64,000 bases of DNA, from the NCBI GenBank assembly GCA_001939145.1, contig LSRX01000283.1, forward strand, positions 191,412-255,411. Direction: 5' to 3'. Below are positions 51,831 to 64,000 of this stretch, piece by piece (the first letter of the stretch is position 1; each line of letters begins with the position of its first letter). This stretch comes from Symbiodinium microadriaticum (Eukaryota; Sar; Dinophyceae; Suessiales; Symbiodiniaceae). The position numbers were made by a program, and so were the translations under genes. The notes under the pieces are model-generated. The model saw only the letters and a program-made list of their open reading frames with translations. It was not told where the DNA came from and did not search any database.

Positions 51831-54020
51831 GTTGTTGTCGCACACAGCTGTACGCAGACATGTTGGACACGACCCACGTCCTGCTCCCGCTTGTGCCCCT
51901 GCCGTGCAGCTCCCCAAGAGCCGACTTCGGCCGTGGGAGAGGCGCCGTGGAAAAGCCTTGGCCACGTCGGAGCCTGGGAAGCTGACTTCTTGCTCGAAGA
52001 GTTCTCAATAGGGGCTGTATCTATAGGACTCGTTTGAATCGGGTGTTACGCTACTGGTAGTTTGTCGTGGTGATTCAGGGCTAGAGGCGGGAATACGAAA
52101 CAAGTATGCAATCTCTTTCTGGCAACTGTTTTTCATTACGGGCGCAGCACCCTGCTCTGTCTTCCTTAGGACGGGCCTTTGACAAGAAGCTGCTTCGGTA
52201 TTCAGTGATTGGTGTCTGGAGCACACGCTGCTGAAACTGGAACTACGCTGTTGAGCTAATGCCAAGCGCTGTGCATCCGTAGCAGCAACACAATCATGCT
52301 TTACAAACAGGGAGACACATGTAGCGCAACATAATCCACACGGCATCATGATCGCGAACACAAAAGACCTCAGCACAGCGCACAACAACCTCGCCTTCCG
52401 GATATTGAGGCCCCCGGTGACGAAACTCTTACAGGAGCAGTCTCACGATGACCCATCGTTTAATCGGGAGGAACCAAAACCCGCAAGAAGAGGGACAGCC
52501 TACAGCCGCAAGACTCAGTCCCCGGCTCGTCCGATATTTTTTTCATGCATCTGCTGTACGAAGACCTAAACCTTGCTCCCTACCGCGAGGCCAGACAGGG
52601 AAAAACCGCTTCGAACTCTCCCCGAGATCCTACAACAGGCCCTAAGTTGGAATAGGCACCCAGACAAGTGCAGTTCCCTCCCTTGCTGCGGTACTCTCGC
52701 TGTATCTCATGCGGCCGAATGTCGTGCTTGCGAGGCACGAACGCTTCATCCGCCTGTCATGAAGATCTCTGGAAATCGAGGCCTTTCGGCCGCATGATGT
52801 TGCAGCAGCTGCTTCTCCCACCGGGCGCCACCCTTCCTCCCCTCAGTCGCCAGAGCTCCGGGAAAAAGAGGGGAGGTGGGGCTTACAGATGGGGAGTCCC
52901 GTAGGAGAAGATAAACCCAATTAGCTCCAAATGGAAGACAGGCGAGGGCATCCCGTCCGCTTGGCACGGGATGTTCCTGCGCCAACAGGCGAGGAGCGGC
53001 TTCGGATCCCTTGCCAGGAGTTCCAACCAGCTTTGGCCGGATTCCAAGGGGCGCATGAGCGTATGTAGGCAAATGAACGTATGTAGGCAGGGACACGTAC
53101 ATGTCACTCTAAGTCTGCCTCTGAGCGTTAGCATGCCCACCCTTGACCCTAAGCAACACTGAATCCACAACATCATGCCATGCTCCCATGTTGGCTCCCC
53201 ACCTCCCATTTTGCTTTATATGCGCCCATGAACTCAAGAACAGTTACCTCGGCTCACGTTGCTGACTTCTGAACAGGTGCTGCTGGCAAAGTGGGGAGGT
53301 GCATCTCATAGGCGCACATACAGTGGCAGGGTTCCCCAGCAAGCTGAGTCTGGATGATAAGGCCTACGAAGTCACCTCGGAGCACATGGTTCTACGAACA
53401 GGGCGGACGTCTCAAAACAACGGCAGGGCTGGAACCACCAGAAGGCATTAACCTCGATCTCACACTCCAGGACAGCAATCTTGCTAGGAGGTCAGGGCCT
53501 GACCCAGTGCAGGGGCGATCAGGTATAGGATTTGGACGAACCTCCCAGACTACAGACTAGCACAAATGGCCTGCTGCGACGACAAACCAGAATCGACGAA
53601 GGCTTTCCTCCTTTCTTCCCACTATCGCCTATCGTCAGCGCTCAAACAACTGGCAGCCTCCGATGCTCTGTCATGAGACCAAACAACGTCCATGAAGTGG
53701 GTCTAGTCAAGCACTTAGCAGGCCCTGCCCTCGCTCGAATTCTGACAGCGCGCCCGCATCGACTCCGAAACTGTCGGACATTGCACTGAGCCCGGCAACA
53801 CACGGTGCCAAGTGGGGTAGGATGTCCGTTCTTTCAATTCTTTCTTCCGCATGTAACTGATTTGATAGAGTGTTGGTGAAGGGCTGTCAACGATGAACGT
53901 CCCTAGCCTATTTATCAATCGGCCTTCTCGCTCACGACCGCAGCCCTCGACTGAGATCTAAAGCTGTAGTACGGTCAGGCAGCGAACCTCCCTGCTGATA
54001 AACATGTATGTACTCGATCT

Positions 54021-54022
54021 AC

Positions 54023-54053
<31 letters not shown>

Positions 54054-54112
54054 AATATCTAAATATCTATCCATCTCCATATATACATACGGAGATATAT
54101 ATATATATATAC
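54021..54112. repeat. (CTAT)n and (TA)n microsatellites
   Basis: About ten CTAT units decaying into AAATATCT, then a TA run. Confidence 0.9.
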
Positions 54113-54339
54113 ATGTGTGATGTCTGCGTTGGGCAAGGAAGGCTTAGAATTTATGGCTGAAAATGCAAGCAATGCAAGCATCAGGTCACAAAGGATGGCT
54201 CCGGCCTAGAAGTTACTGACCGTGCAGTTCCCTTTGAGTCACGGATTCACGCATCAGCTCCTAGCTACGCGAGCTGTGTGCACACCCTCCCTGACTGAAG
54301 CTGGGTCAGCAACAGCTTTGCTTTAGACTATCAAATAAC

Positions 54340-55260
54340 GCTTGTCTTAGTTGACGCTTCGCACTGCTACGAGACAGGGAGAACACCTTCAACAATTTTC
54401 CTTTACTTTAATAATTACACTACTTAAAATACTGAAAATGGTTAAAGCAAGGCTGATTGTAAGTACTTTTCTTACTTTCATGATTCTATCAAGTAAAAAA
54501 ACTAAACCAATTAAAATCAGCTGCTGTGTTCCTTTCTTTTGAGGTTTTCCTTTTTTAACAAGAAAAATGCCTACAATAAATAAGATATTCAGAACAAGGC
54601 TGATTTTAATCATTCTTGCTATTTCTATTAATTTAAACATTGCAAAAATAATTTCAGATAGTTAAAAATAATTAAAATACTGCTGATTTTAATTCTTGTA
54701 ATTGTTTCTATTGTCTTGTTAATAAAACTTTCTGGGCTTCTCCCTTTAAGAACTACATAAAATAATTTAACTTCGTTGAATTATTTGTGTTGTATTATAC
54801 TTTTTAGTAATTAAAATAGTCAAATTAAAACACTAATGCTGATTTTGGAAATTTAATTCTTCTAATAATTACAGTATGTAAAATACTTAAAACAATGCTG
54901 ATTTTGAATATTTTAACTATTGTATTATTTCTATTATTTTAATAAGTGAAATACTTACAATAATTACAACAAGGCTGATATTTATTATTTAATTCGTTCG
55001 AGTCTTTTGATTTAACACAAAGAATCGCTGGGTCTCTCGATCTAAGAATTACATAGCTTGATTTTAATTATCTTACTTACTTATATTATTGTAATAGTTG
55101 AAAAAACTTCAATAAGGCTGGTTCTTTATTCTTTTACTTATTGAAATCGCTGGGCTACTCTCTTGTTCATTATTTCTTCTGGTTTAATAACTAAAATGAA
55201 TAAAATAACGCTGTTTCTAATTATTTTAATGATTTCTACTATTTTAATTATTTAGCTGTA
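54340..55260. repeat. AT-rich island with degenerate GCTGATTTT repeats
   Basis: About 0.9 kb of strongly AT-rich sequence with sharp borders, unlike everything around it. Copies of (A)AAGGCTGATTTTAAT-like words occur near 54449, 54591, 54676, 54832, 54892, 54969, 55110 and 55203, and a CTGGG..TCTC...TAAGAA.TACATA block recurs near 54730 and 55027. Short ORFs here are only low-complexity. Origin unknown: organellar insert, transposon or decayed satellite. Confidence 0.7.
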
Positions 55261-55493
55261 CGCGAATAGAATAGCAACGCTAAGTAGACCCTAAAGGCAG
55301 CTCTCTCATCTATGTATCTACATACATGCACATATTTACGTAGGGCCTGTACTTTCTCTCTCCCTGCTTCCCAAAGTCCACAAATCCAGACTTTGAAAGT
55401 CGCGTGGTTGTGCCCAGGAGGATGTGCACGGCTTCGGCTGCAGCGAGATGCAGCTCTGCAACAAGGGCAGCAACCAAAAAACAGTGTGAGTAA

Positions 55494-55940
<447 letters not shown>

Positions 55941-56184
55941 TACTAATGCCGATGAAAACAGCAATAATCTAAATAACCAAAAGCATGACCACAACAACAA
56001 CAAACAACAACTGAAAAAGTAGACGGTCTCAGAAGTCTACACAAACAGAGCTCAACCCTGAAGTCAGCGAAGCAATCAGCGAAGTCCTCTTTAGCCCATG
56101 CGTCTTGAGCCACACGCGAAGTGTGGAAGTGCAGGTCACAGCTGCAAGACTGTACCAGGGAAGTGTGCCAGAAGTGTTAGATCT

Positions 56185-56504
56185 TGACAACAACAACAAC
56201 AACAATTGGGATTGACACAGAACAACAGAACAACAACAAATAACAAACAAAAGACAGCAACCAGCAACCGACAAACAACAAGCAACAACCAGAAACCAGC
56301 AACGAGCTGGTAAAAACAACAACCAACAACCACGACCGACAACCAACAACCAACGACTAGCGACCAACAACCAACAACCAACAACCAACAACTAACAACC
56401 AAAACCAAAAATCAAAAATCAACAACCAACAATCAATGGCCACAACAACAACATCATCAACAACAACAACAACAACACCAACACCAGCAGCAACAACCAA
56501 CAAA

Positions 56505-56557
<53 letters not shown>

Positions 56558-56575
56558 GCAGCAGCAGTAACAGTA
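56185..56575. repeat. CAA/ACC-rich simple repeat
   Basis: AACAAC and AACCAACA units for about 400 bases. Confidence 0.9.
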
Positions 56576-56599
56576 GTTGATAATGACTATAAGAAGGGA

Positions 56600-58857
56600 G
56601 AGTTACTAATGACAATAACACTAATAAGATTCAGAATAATCATAGGGAGTAGCAGACTAACAATATGAACGGCACTAACAACACTAACAAAATGAGAATG
56701 ATAACGATAAGGAAGGAGAGGATAAGGCTGATGATACTGATAATGATAGTGAAGACGAAGCGGAACAACCGCAGTGAGAAGAAGCAGAAGAGTAAGACTG
56801 AGAGACTAAGACCACTACTACTAGTAGCCATTGCAGCTCCTGCTTTCTTCGCCGCTCTGGATGCACAGGCTTGCTTTCGACACATCCGAACCCTGTTGGT
56901 AGACTGCTGAATCCTGCACCCTGCGCCCGACAAGCAGAACAAATCTAAAAGGGTGCTGCTCGGGGAAGCCATGCCTGGCAAGGGCATGTTGAACCTCTGA
57001 ACCCAAAGTGCGAGCTACAGGGTCCAAGCTTGAGCTGCCATTACAGAAGGCTTCATGGTGCAACATGAGCTGTGAAAAGTTACTTGGGGTCCGCGGACCT
57101 GTCTGCAAGAACTTGATCCCGGAATTCCCTGCTACAAGTAACAGTAACGCAAGCGTGGCCGTTCAAGCCTGTGACGTCAAACAGTTGAAACGCGGTGCGG
57201 GCCGAGACAACTCTAGGCCTCTGACCAGACACATGTGATGGTACGAGCGGCATGGTCCAAACTGCGTATCGTCACTTGCCCCAGCATGAATGAATCCCCT
57301 TACCCCCTAGAAACTTAATCTTAGGCCGAATTTCATTAAACCCCGCAGCAACGTCAACCATCTCACTGCAAAGGGCGGCTAGGATCGCCAAAGAGGCTGG
57401 GCGAAACTGTGCTACTCTTGCTGCGTTGAACATGACTGGACTTCGACATCCCTTCAGATATTCCAGGGGCTTTACGCGAAGAAGGTGGCCGGGTGGGCGT
57501 GCTTGTCTGTCCTTCGGCTACGGACTACTGGAGTTCCACTTCAACTGCATTTGTCTAGACAGTGCCCTGAGCCCGACGTCCCCGTCCCTGAACGGGTCGA
57601 TCCATCGCTACACCCGGAACATCCCGGAACCCCGCTGGGCTGCCAATGAGACGCACACAACAGAGCGGACCTGGCCTGGACTGTGCGCATGATTGTTTCG
57701 GAGCGAAACTTTGTACAGCCCACGCCGCACTGTAGCTCGCAGGTTGAAAGGCTAGCGAAACTGGGCAAACGGAAAGTGCGTCTCGGTTCAGGAGTCTGCA
57801 ACTCAAGTGCGAATGGAAATTGAAACCTTGCCCTGGACACCGCACTTCTATGGCATAAGCAAAAAAACACAACGCATGACTAAGGCTTGCAAGTGCTAAA
57901 CCTGCCAGCCCAAGGACACGACACCTATGTCCAACGCTCTCTCGGCAACCTGAAACGAGCGCAGTGCGGCCAACGGCATAAAGCGGGACCTTTGCCCAGG
58001 AACGTTGCCCGAAACCTCAGAAGCTCAGGTTTAAGGAAGGTCTTTTGAGAAGCGGGCGTCGAAAGAGTCAAGAGTTTGGCTGCCGATCAATGGAGGCGTC
58101 GTCAGTTGGACCACTGCTAAAAGCGCCTTTGCCACAGCTTTACCAAGCCGAAGCCCGCTCCCCCCTGCATCATCCCGCTTCAGACGAGGGCCAGACATGG
58201 AAAACGCATGCAGCGCGGCCGCCCTGGCACTGGCTCCACGCGGAAGCACTTAGGCTGTGAGCTCCCGTGTGGCTTGTCGGCCCCCCGGCATGCCTGTCAA
58301 CCTTCAACGCCTTTTCTGATCCTCAACCCAAAGGCCTCCATCTTGAGATCCATGCCCGAGCAAAGGCTTCGATTCCCTCGCCTAGTTGCTCTTGTTTCGT
58401 GTTTATCGACATGATTTCCCCCAAACAGTCTGACATTTACACACTCTGACGCTCCCGAACTTGATGGGGTGGAACAGAGCTCCTTGCTCAACCGAAATTC
58501 CCTTCTAAAGTCTGGGGGGAAAAGGGAAGTGCTTCTGGCTCTTAGCCTCAGTGACCTCTCCTTTTCTTAGGCCTCCCTGGCAGAACCCTGGCAGGCGCCT
58601 GTGCGTTTAAGACACAGGGTAGGTCCGATCTCCTCCGATTGGCTTGCGGTTCAGGCAAGGTGCAGCTTCGGGCCCAAGGCTTGGACTCCGTCCCGGAGGT
58701 GTCTGGCTCCAGTGACCAAACCCAAACCCGAGAAATCCGAAAAAAAAAAAAAACAGCCCCAAGCTCCGCCCTTGGCACGAATCCCACTGCCACTTGATGA
58801 GCTAGAAGGCCGAGCCGAGCTTTCAGAAAGCTCAGTCAGAAGGTGAGAGAAGAGACA

Positions 58858-58890
<33 letters not shown>

Positions 58891-59940
58891 CTTTTTTGAC
58901 TTTGCATTCGCGGAACCGTCCCCTGGTCACATGCGCGGCACTGGTGACACGCCGTGTGAAACGACGCGGCTAAGCTAGAGCTGTGAAAAAACACATCACC
59001 AAAGGAAGGCTGAGTAGCCCTGTACAAGAGCACTAACTGGAGTGAAGATTCACTCATGGTTCGGCNACAAAGACAGAAGCCAGAACACTCTGGAATCTAA
59101 GGATGCAAACACACATCTGCACACAATATGAAAACTTCGAAACCGAGCTTTGCAAACTGTACAACCTGGGTTCAACCCCCCAACCCGCCCCTGCGGGGTG
59201 TGCTCACGGCTTCCACCATTCCTCTTATTGCTTTCGACAATATTTTCTTGTCAGCTGCGAACAACATTTTTTGCATCTCGCATGATCCAGTCAGGGTTCT
59301 TGGCCTTGATGGGGTGGAACACTTCCACAGAAGGAGACTCTTGGTGTTGACATCGATTTGCCGCATGTTATGTAAGGTCTGGACTTGTCCGAGCCATCAC
59401 CCAAGCTCGGGTATCAGGTGTTGGTTCGAATGTCGTGCAGGCATGTGCAAGTTCTTTCGCGGGCTTGTAGGTCCAGAGCTTGGTTGTTGTTGAGTGTGAG
59501 TTGACTTCTTCACATTGTATTGTCTTAGGTCCAGCTAAACAGGCATCGGCAGTGCCAAGGATTTCACCTGTACACTGACGCTTCCGTAGAAGGGAAGTTG
59601 TGGAGTACGTGCCATGGTGTATTACTCGGACATTGCTGTGAGCTGAACTTGTAAGCAAGCTCAAAGGAGGATATGGGCTTCATTTACAGATGGAACCTTC
59701 GCGTCGATCCATGGAATCATCCGCCTTTGTCACAACTGCATCCTGTTTTCTGCGAGAACCAAGCAGCAGTTCTGGCATTGAACGAATCCAGGTCAGACGC
59801 CCCAATGGTCAAGAGCTTTTTGACAAAACTTGCAGCGTCGAACAGACGTTGAACTCTTTTTGCCGGATGAAGTGGCTCTCTTTCGATGCCACTGATCTTG
59901 ATTAGGGGATGTCAGCATTGCTGGGCACATTGCAAAGAGA
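56600..59940. other. no gene identified
   Basis: Mixed-composition DNA; an A-run at 58740-58753 and a GA repeat at 58864-58890. No recognisable exon on either strand. Confidence 0.4.
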
Positions 59941-59954
59941 TATGGAGAAGTTTT

Positions 59955-60130
59955 GCAGATTGATTTGATGTGAGCTTTTGACAACAGTGCCCCCAGTGTG
60001 AAATGAAAAAGCTTCAGTCCGCGACAACGTGCAGTGTTTGGCTTACGTGCTGGAAGCAGTAAAGAGCCCTGGAAGGGTGTGCAGATTGATCTGATGCGAG
60101 CGTGGTGCCCCTAGTATAAAATGAAAAGAG
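59955..60130. repeat. diverged repeat pair (GCAGATTGAT...)
   Basis: Copies at 59955-60010 and 60081-60130 share GCAGATTGAT(T/C)TGATG(T/C)GAGC, then GTGCCCC and (A)AAATGAAAA. A shorter related word lies near 60250. Confidence 0.6.
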
Positions 60131-61227
60131 CGTTTGCATTATTAGAGTGTGTGTTTGATAGATTGATTTCACATATTCGCATCTCGATATGGCAAGTAGT
60201 TTGTAAACATGCATCAGGTAAGTTTTTCAAACCTGTGCTGTTTGCAAGCTTGATGTGTGCGCCCCCTGTGTGGCGAACCATCAAGCCTTTTTCCACTATT
60301 ACCACCAGTTTCTGGCAGATTGTTTTATTTTGTAGCATGCGTCGCGATCGATTCGGCAGCTTTCGGTCGCAGGATAACTTGTCGCCCCAATCCCGATATG
60401 CTAAAGCACGACCAACTTGCGAGAAACCTCCGTCGCAAACAGTGGAATGGTTTCTTCTCAACCAGGATATTGCCTGTAGCCAGCTGCGGCTCAGGGATGT
60501 TGAGGAGCCAAGAACAGTCGGCACCGAACCGAGTCGAATGCGGAAGGCCGAGTCCAAACCGAAGCCAAAATCAGCCGTGGTTTTGTTTGCTGGCCGCTGG
60601 GCTTTCTTGAACTTGTGCACATGACTTTGGCACTGCGGCAACCTATTGCAAAAGAATCATCGAGGGGAGCGAAAGGGGAGCGTGGGGCAGGAGGCCGAGA
60701 TAAATATCATTTTCAAGAGACTCCGATAGCTGCCTGCAAAGGTTGCGAGGATCGCCGGATGTTGGAGTTATACACGCATACACCTTGCTTTTTGAATAGT
60801 ATTGCAAGTCATGGATCTTCATCAATTGGACAGTTGCATGTTGTGACCGTGACCAAGCCGTGCAAGCATTCTTTCAATGCAGTTGACTGTCAGTGTTGTG
60901 GACACTCATGTGTCAGAAGGAATCAAGGCTTCGGCATGAGATTAGAGTTTTTGGGAATTAGGGTTTTTGGCTTTGGCTAGGTTTAGGGCTTTGCGGCTTA
61001 GCGGTTTGATTTGCAAGCTATGTAGTTTCATTTTCCATTAGCAAGGGTTCTTGTGTGCTGCTGCCACACGTGTGCTCGACGAAGGTTTACATGTTGAAAA
61101 TTGGTGTTGTGCTGCTTTTGACTGAAATCAATCTTTGCTGCTCATCTTGCCTATGTCAAAATTCCGCAACGCTGGCTGGAGTGCAGATTGTCGTTGCGGC
61201 ATGTCATGATTGTTTGTGGGCGGAAGG

Positions 61228-61410
61228 ATGGGCAATGTGTCTTCCTTGAAAGCCGGTGAAAGAGTGTTCACCGAACAAACAACAAACGAGAAGCAACAAC
61301 GTGCTGTGACCGTTCAGATTCCTGAATCAGATTGGACATGCATGGAGGATTATCGTGGCGATCCGGGCAAGGACCTGCCATGTTTCGTGGTTATCTGTTT
61401 GGCAGTTTAG
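61228..61410 (+). CDS. possible first exon with MGNVSS start
   Basis: ATG-initiated frame starting MGNVSSLKAGERVFTEQ, with Gly2 and Ser5/6 as in N-myristoylation sites; ends at TAG 61408. It overlaps the next reading frame by 31 bases in another frame, so at most one is used as is, or an intron (for example GC or GA donor after 61345) removes the overlap. No family recognised. Confidence 0.25.
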   Translation: MGNVSSLKAGERVFTEQTTNEKQQRAVTVQIPESDWTCMEDYRGDPGKDLPCFVVICLAV

Positions 61411-62042
61411 CCTGCCTGGCAAGCAGAGCAGCAGTCCTTGATTGCAGTCAATTGGATCCATCCGAGCCTCTGGCAGTTTGCTGTGATGCGCAGTCTGCCT
61501 GGTCATCGATGGAATCTGCCGGTGGTTGCGGGGGTAGTGGTGCCTCCTCGGAGCAATGCTCTGCAGCTTCAAGTTTGTGCCAGCAGTGCAGAATGGCTGT
61601 TGCAGTCCACGCACATGCCGACAGTGACAACAGTGCCGCGGAAGGGGCACAGCTGTCATCGCTGGGAATAGGCTTCTTGGAGGTTCAGTGTGCGCTGCCA
61701 CGGTGGCAGGATTCGTGCCACAACTCCATAGCCGATCTCGGATTCGGAGTTCTCCTCGTTGCAGGAGGTGTCCTGATGCTCCTTGCAATCGGAGGGCTCA
61801 TGTTGTTCGATTGGCGCGTGTTACCCTGGTTGGTATCGCGGGGGGTGATGTCTGGCACGCTCTCAGCATCATGGCGGCCCCACGCAGCCCCAGAGAAAGT
61901 CGGCCAGCCCGGCCCACAGCAGAACAAAACAAGCTCCGTGAACCTTGTGGAGCCTTGTGGCCGGCCCAGGCCACAGCTGGAGCGGTGCAACGTCGGCCCG
62001 GGCTCTCAGGAAATTTCCTCAAGTCACTTTAAAATGTGCTAA
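61380..62042 (+). CDS. putative single-pass membrane protein with Cys-rich N-terminal part
   Basis: 220-codon ORF from ATG 61380. Residues 1-19 (MFRGYLFGSLACLASRAAV) look like a signal peptide; residues 22-113 contain about ten Cys; a hydrophobic segment at about 118-143 (GFGVLLVAGGVLMLLAIGGL) is followed by DWR and a polar tail. This suggests type I topology. The track also allows a TTG start 16 codons earlier. Same strand as the LicD gene 1.8 kb downstream. No domain recognised; introns inside are possible. Confidence 0.35.
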   Translation: MFRGYLFGSLACLASRAAVLDCSQLDPSEPLAVCCDAQSAWSSMESAGGCGGSGASSEQCSAASSLCQQCRMAVAVHAHADSDNSAAEGAQLSSLGIGFLEVQCALPRWQDSCHNSIADLGFGVLLVAGGVLMLLAIGGLMLFDWRVLPWLVSRGVMSGTLSASWRPHAAPEKVGQPGPQQNKTSSVNLVEPCGRPRPQLERCNVGPGSQEISSSHFKMC

Positions 62043-63265
62043 ATGTGCAAGACATAGATGCCTTTTGCCCAAGGTGTTGCAGATGCTCTGCGTTTGGCTG
62101 CAGCAGTTCCTATCGAAACCACTCCGCAGAAGCTGGGAGGCTCTTGAAACCGTCGAGATCCAAATCCGCGATCGAAGTCATAAGTCAGGCATGGCACTTG
62201 CTCGGGCGCTTCGTCATGTGTTCCTTTGCAGTGCCTTCGCCGCTGTCGGGCTTCGGTTGGCAAGGGCCTTGCTGTAACATGGCACTGAGCGTTGCGAGCC
62301 CACCGTCGGACTCAGGTCATGGTCGCTGCTCCGGTTTTCCTGGCAGGGGCCAGGGGCCGCAGGTCCATGCCCCTGTGAAGCCGAAGTGTGCATCAAGTGC
62401 AGTCTTTTGGGCACTTCTAGGCAGGAGCAGCTCATCGGAGCGATACCGGAAATCCTCCTATGCTTGCTTCCTCTCTTTTGGTGCGTCGGCAACTCGTTCA
62501 ATCCCCCGTCAGGTGGGACAGGCAGCACTAGGATCTGGAAAAAGACTGCTCCAGGTCTTCGCGACGCGGAAGTCTTCTGACGATGGTGTCCAAACCTCAA
62601 CATCAGGAGAGACTTTGAACAGCATGGAAATCAACGGTGTTTTGTCCGAAATAAGTCACTAATTAAGGCTCCATTGACACTCGCCTTTTGGGGTCCTGGT
62701 CGAAGGCCCTTTTCCGACAGTCTCCAGCAAAATCTGTGTCCATGTAACCATTCCCAGTCCAGGTGTCCAAGATTCACAACCTACGCGGTACTCACAGTGG
62801 GCACCGAATTGCACCTGGCCAGACCTAGTTGGATCGTGTATTCGGACAACGAAACGATGAAGAACTTAATCGTTCGCTGCTTGGTTTTCAGGTACAGCAC
62901 CTTGGCGCCTGGCTTGCAGTGTTTCGCAGATATCCGTCGTCCATCACCGAATTCTACAAAAAGCAACCTGCAGGTGCTGTCCTATGCTGTCGCTACAGCT
63001 CCGTGCCACTTCGCAGCGTGGAAGCCTGTCGTGGCGAGGGCCTTTGTCACAAGGCTTCGTTCGATTGGCAACCACGCCCTGTTGGCCAGTTCTATTGTGC
63101 TGGAGTCCTGGTCGCTGTCGTGAGATGCTACTCCGCAGTACTCGCTCGGACCTCAAGCCGAAAAGAGAAGCTTGCTGTTCTTGCGGGACCAGGAACCAGT
63201 GAGATGGCCTGATTGCAAGGTGGAGTAACCAAGTGAACCCACGGTGGATGCTGTGAGATCTGTGA

Positions 63266-63673
63266 GTACGTGTCAAGGCCTTGCGGCTGCAAGATGCAGC
63301 AACCGGTGCTTTCCGCAGGGTGCTCCCCCAGGTGCTCACACGTTGTTTCGGAGCGCAAGTGGGAGCATTGCCAGCCAGGCCGATTGTGACCTGGGAGCCG
63401 TTGCTGAAGGCACCGAATGGCAGACAACAAGGCATAATCAACATGCCCAGCATGATCATTGCAAGAGGCGACATTCACTGCAGCATTGATGGCGAGGACA
63501 TGGGAAGTGCAGAGAGATACAACATTATCGCCGCGAGTGATTCAGTGGGAAAGACTTGTGACTACTGTGCAGTTTTAGCTGATGTCTACATCTGCAAGCC
63601 GATGTTTGAAAAGGGTCTTTGCCTCAAACGTTGTTTATCTTGGTACTCGGCATGTTGTTTCAAAGCTGAATAA
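63266..63673 (+). CDS. possible exon upstream of the LicD exon, unrecognised
   Basis: Open frame in the same phase as the LicD exon, containing IINMPSMIIARGDIHCSIDG and a Cys-rich end. It has no clear splice borders and may be chance. Confidence 0.18.
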   Translation, partial: VRVKALRLQDAATGAFRRVLPQVLTRCFGAQVGALPARPIVTWEPLLKAPNGRQQGIINMPSMIIARGDIHCSIDGEDMGSAERYNIIAASDSVGKTCDYCAVLADVYICKPMFEKGLCLKRCLSWYSACCFKAE

Positions 63674-63809
63674 TCTCTCTCGGTGCGTGCCTCGAGTGAG
63701 TAGTGAGGATTCCACTGCGCATGTTTTTTTCTCCGGGAATTTCATTCATCTAATTTGGATTGCTTGCAGACTCTCATGGATGTGCGGGACGCTGGATATG
63801 GCACTTCAG

Positions 63810-64000
63810 GTGAGGCCCTCTCGACGGATCTCCTTACCTCGCTACAGACTGCGCTGCCACCTCCGTCTCTCCAGAACAGACTTCTTGCCCTTCTCTTGTT
63901 TGTCGAAGAGAAGCTAGGTGAAGCAGGTATCCCATACTGGGTGACTGGTGGGACGCTTCTTGGTGCTGTGCGTCACAAGGGTTTTATTCCCCACGATGAT
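63810..64000 (+). CDS. LicD/fukutin-family nucleotidyltransferase, partial (continues beyond the right edge)
   Basis: After acceptor cacttcag|G the frame reads EALSTDLLTSLQTALPPPSL, then a helix LLALLLFVEEKLGEAGI and YWVTGGTLLGAVRHKGFIPH ending in DD at the edge. 'yw..GGtLLGavRh.gFIPwDDDiD' is the LicD signature; GG and the DD(D.D) are the nucleotide- and metal-binding residues in this nucleotidyltransferase fold. Known members transfer phosphocholine (LicD) or ribitol phosphate (fukutin, FKRP) to glycans; the substrate here is unknown. An alternative acceptor is ttgcttgcag at 63769, which would add a short segment with Met at 63776. Upstream exons not identified. Confidence 0.88.

Noticed and set aside
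54351..54640. Hydrophobic ORFs in the AT-rich island
   Set aside because: Composition effect of AT-rich repeats; no start context or motif.

Overview
The window looks like nuclear DNA of a dinoflagellate (a Symbiodinium-like alga is the best guess, but the species cannot be read from this sequence). Three things support this: inferred introns that start with GC, GT or occasionally GA and end in AG, usually with G as the first exon base; scattered TTTAGGG telomere-type motifs; and very sparse, short coding exons set among many simple repeats. It is not bacterial. I found no CRISPR array, operon, rRNA or convincing tRNA.

Left part, 1-24.1 kb, minus strand. By reading splice sites and phase by eye I assembled one large modular gene, cut by the left edge of the window. 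From its N-terminal side (24.1 kb) down to 9.4 kb, about 27 short exons encode a glycoside hydrolase family 81 (endo-beta-1,3-glucanase) catalytic domain. It carries the family landmarks TNKFWAN, FPIYSGMAYV, GDSW, DFGN.YNDHHYHF, ANPS.DD.YFPTFRAFDWF, HSW, DGK.QESTSE, YIHGIQMLPLSP and a closing DDGLT..LYW. After that come Ser/Thr-rich linker exons alternating with four F5/8 type C (discoidin, CBM32-like) modules at about 8.5-7.1, 6.8-4.9, 4.3-2.5 and 1.2-0 kb. The inference is a beta-1,3-glucan-binding and -cleaving protein, probably secreted or at the cell surface, although no signal peptide was located. Unresolved gaps are the true N-terminus, the part between 19.27 and 14.35 kb, and one small exon between 4.27 and 3.50 kb.

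Middle, 24.1-61 kb. I could not assign a gene here. It holds Thr-coding (minus-strand) AGT-type microsatellites at 33.0, 40.3, 51.1 and 55.7 kb, many GA/CT/TA/CTAT/CA/CAA repeats, interstitial TTTAGGG clusters, and a sharply bounded AT-rich island at 54.34-55.26 kb with a degenerate GCTGATTTT-type repeat. Exons of about 30-130 bp could still be hidden here.

Right end, 61-64 kb, plus strand. A clear LicD/fukutin-type nucleotidyltransferase exon runs off the right edge. Upstream is a less certain single-pass membrane protein reading frame. The coding strand therefore switches from minus to plus somewhere between 24 and 61 kb, giving divergent genes.

All exon limits are my own reading of splice motifs and phase; no alignment or transcript was available.
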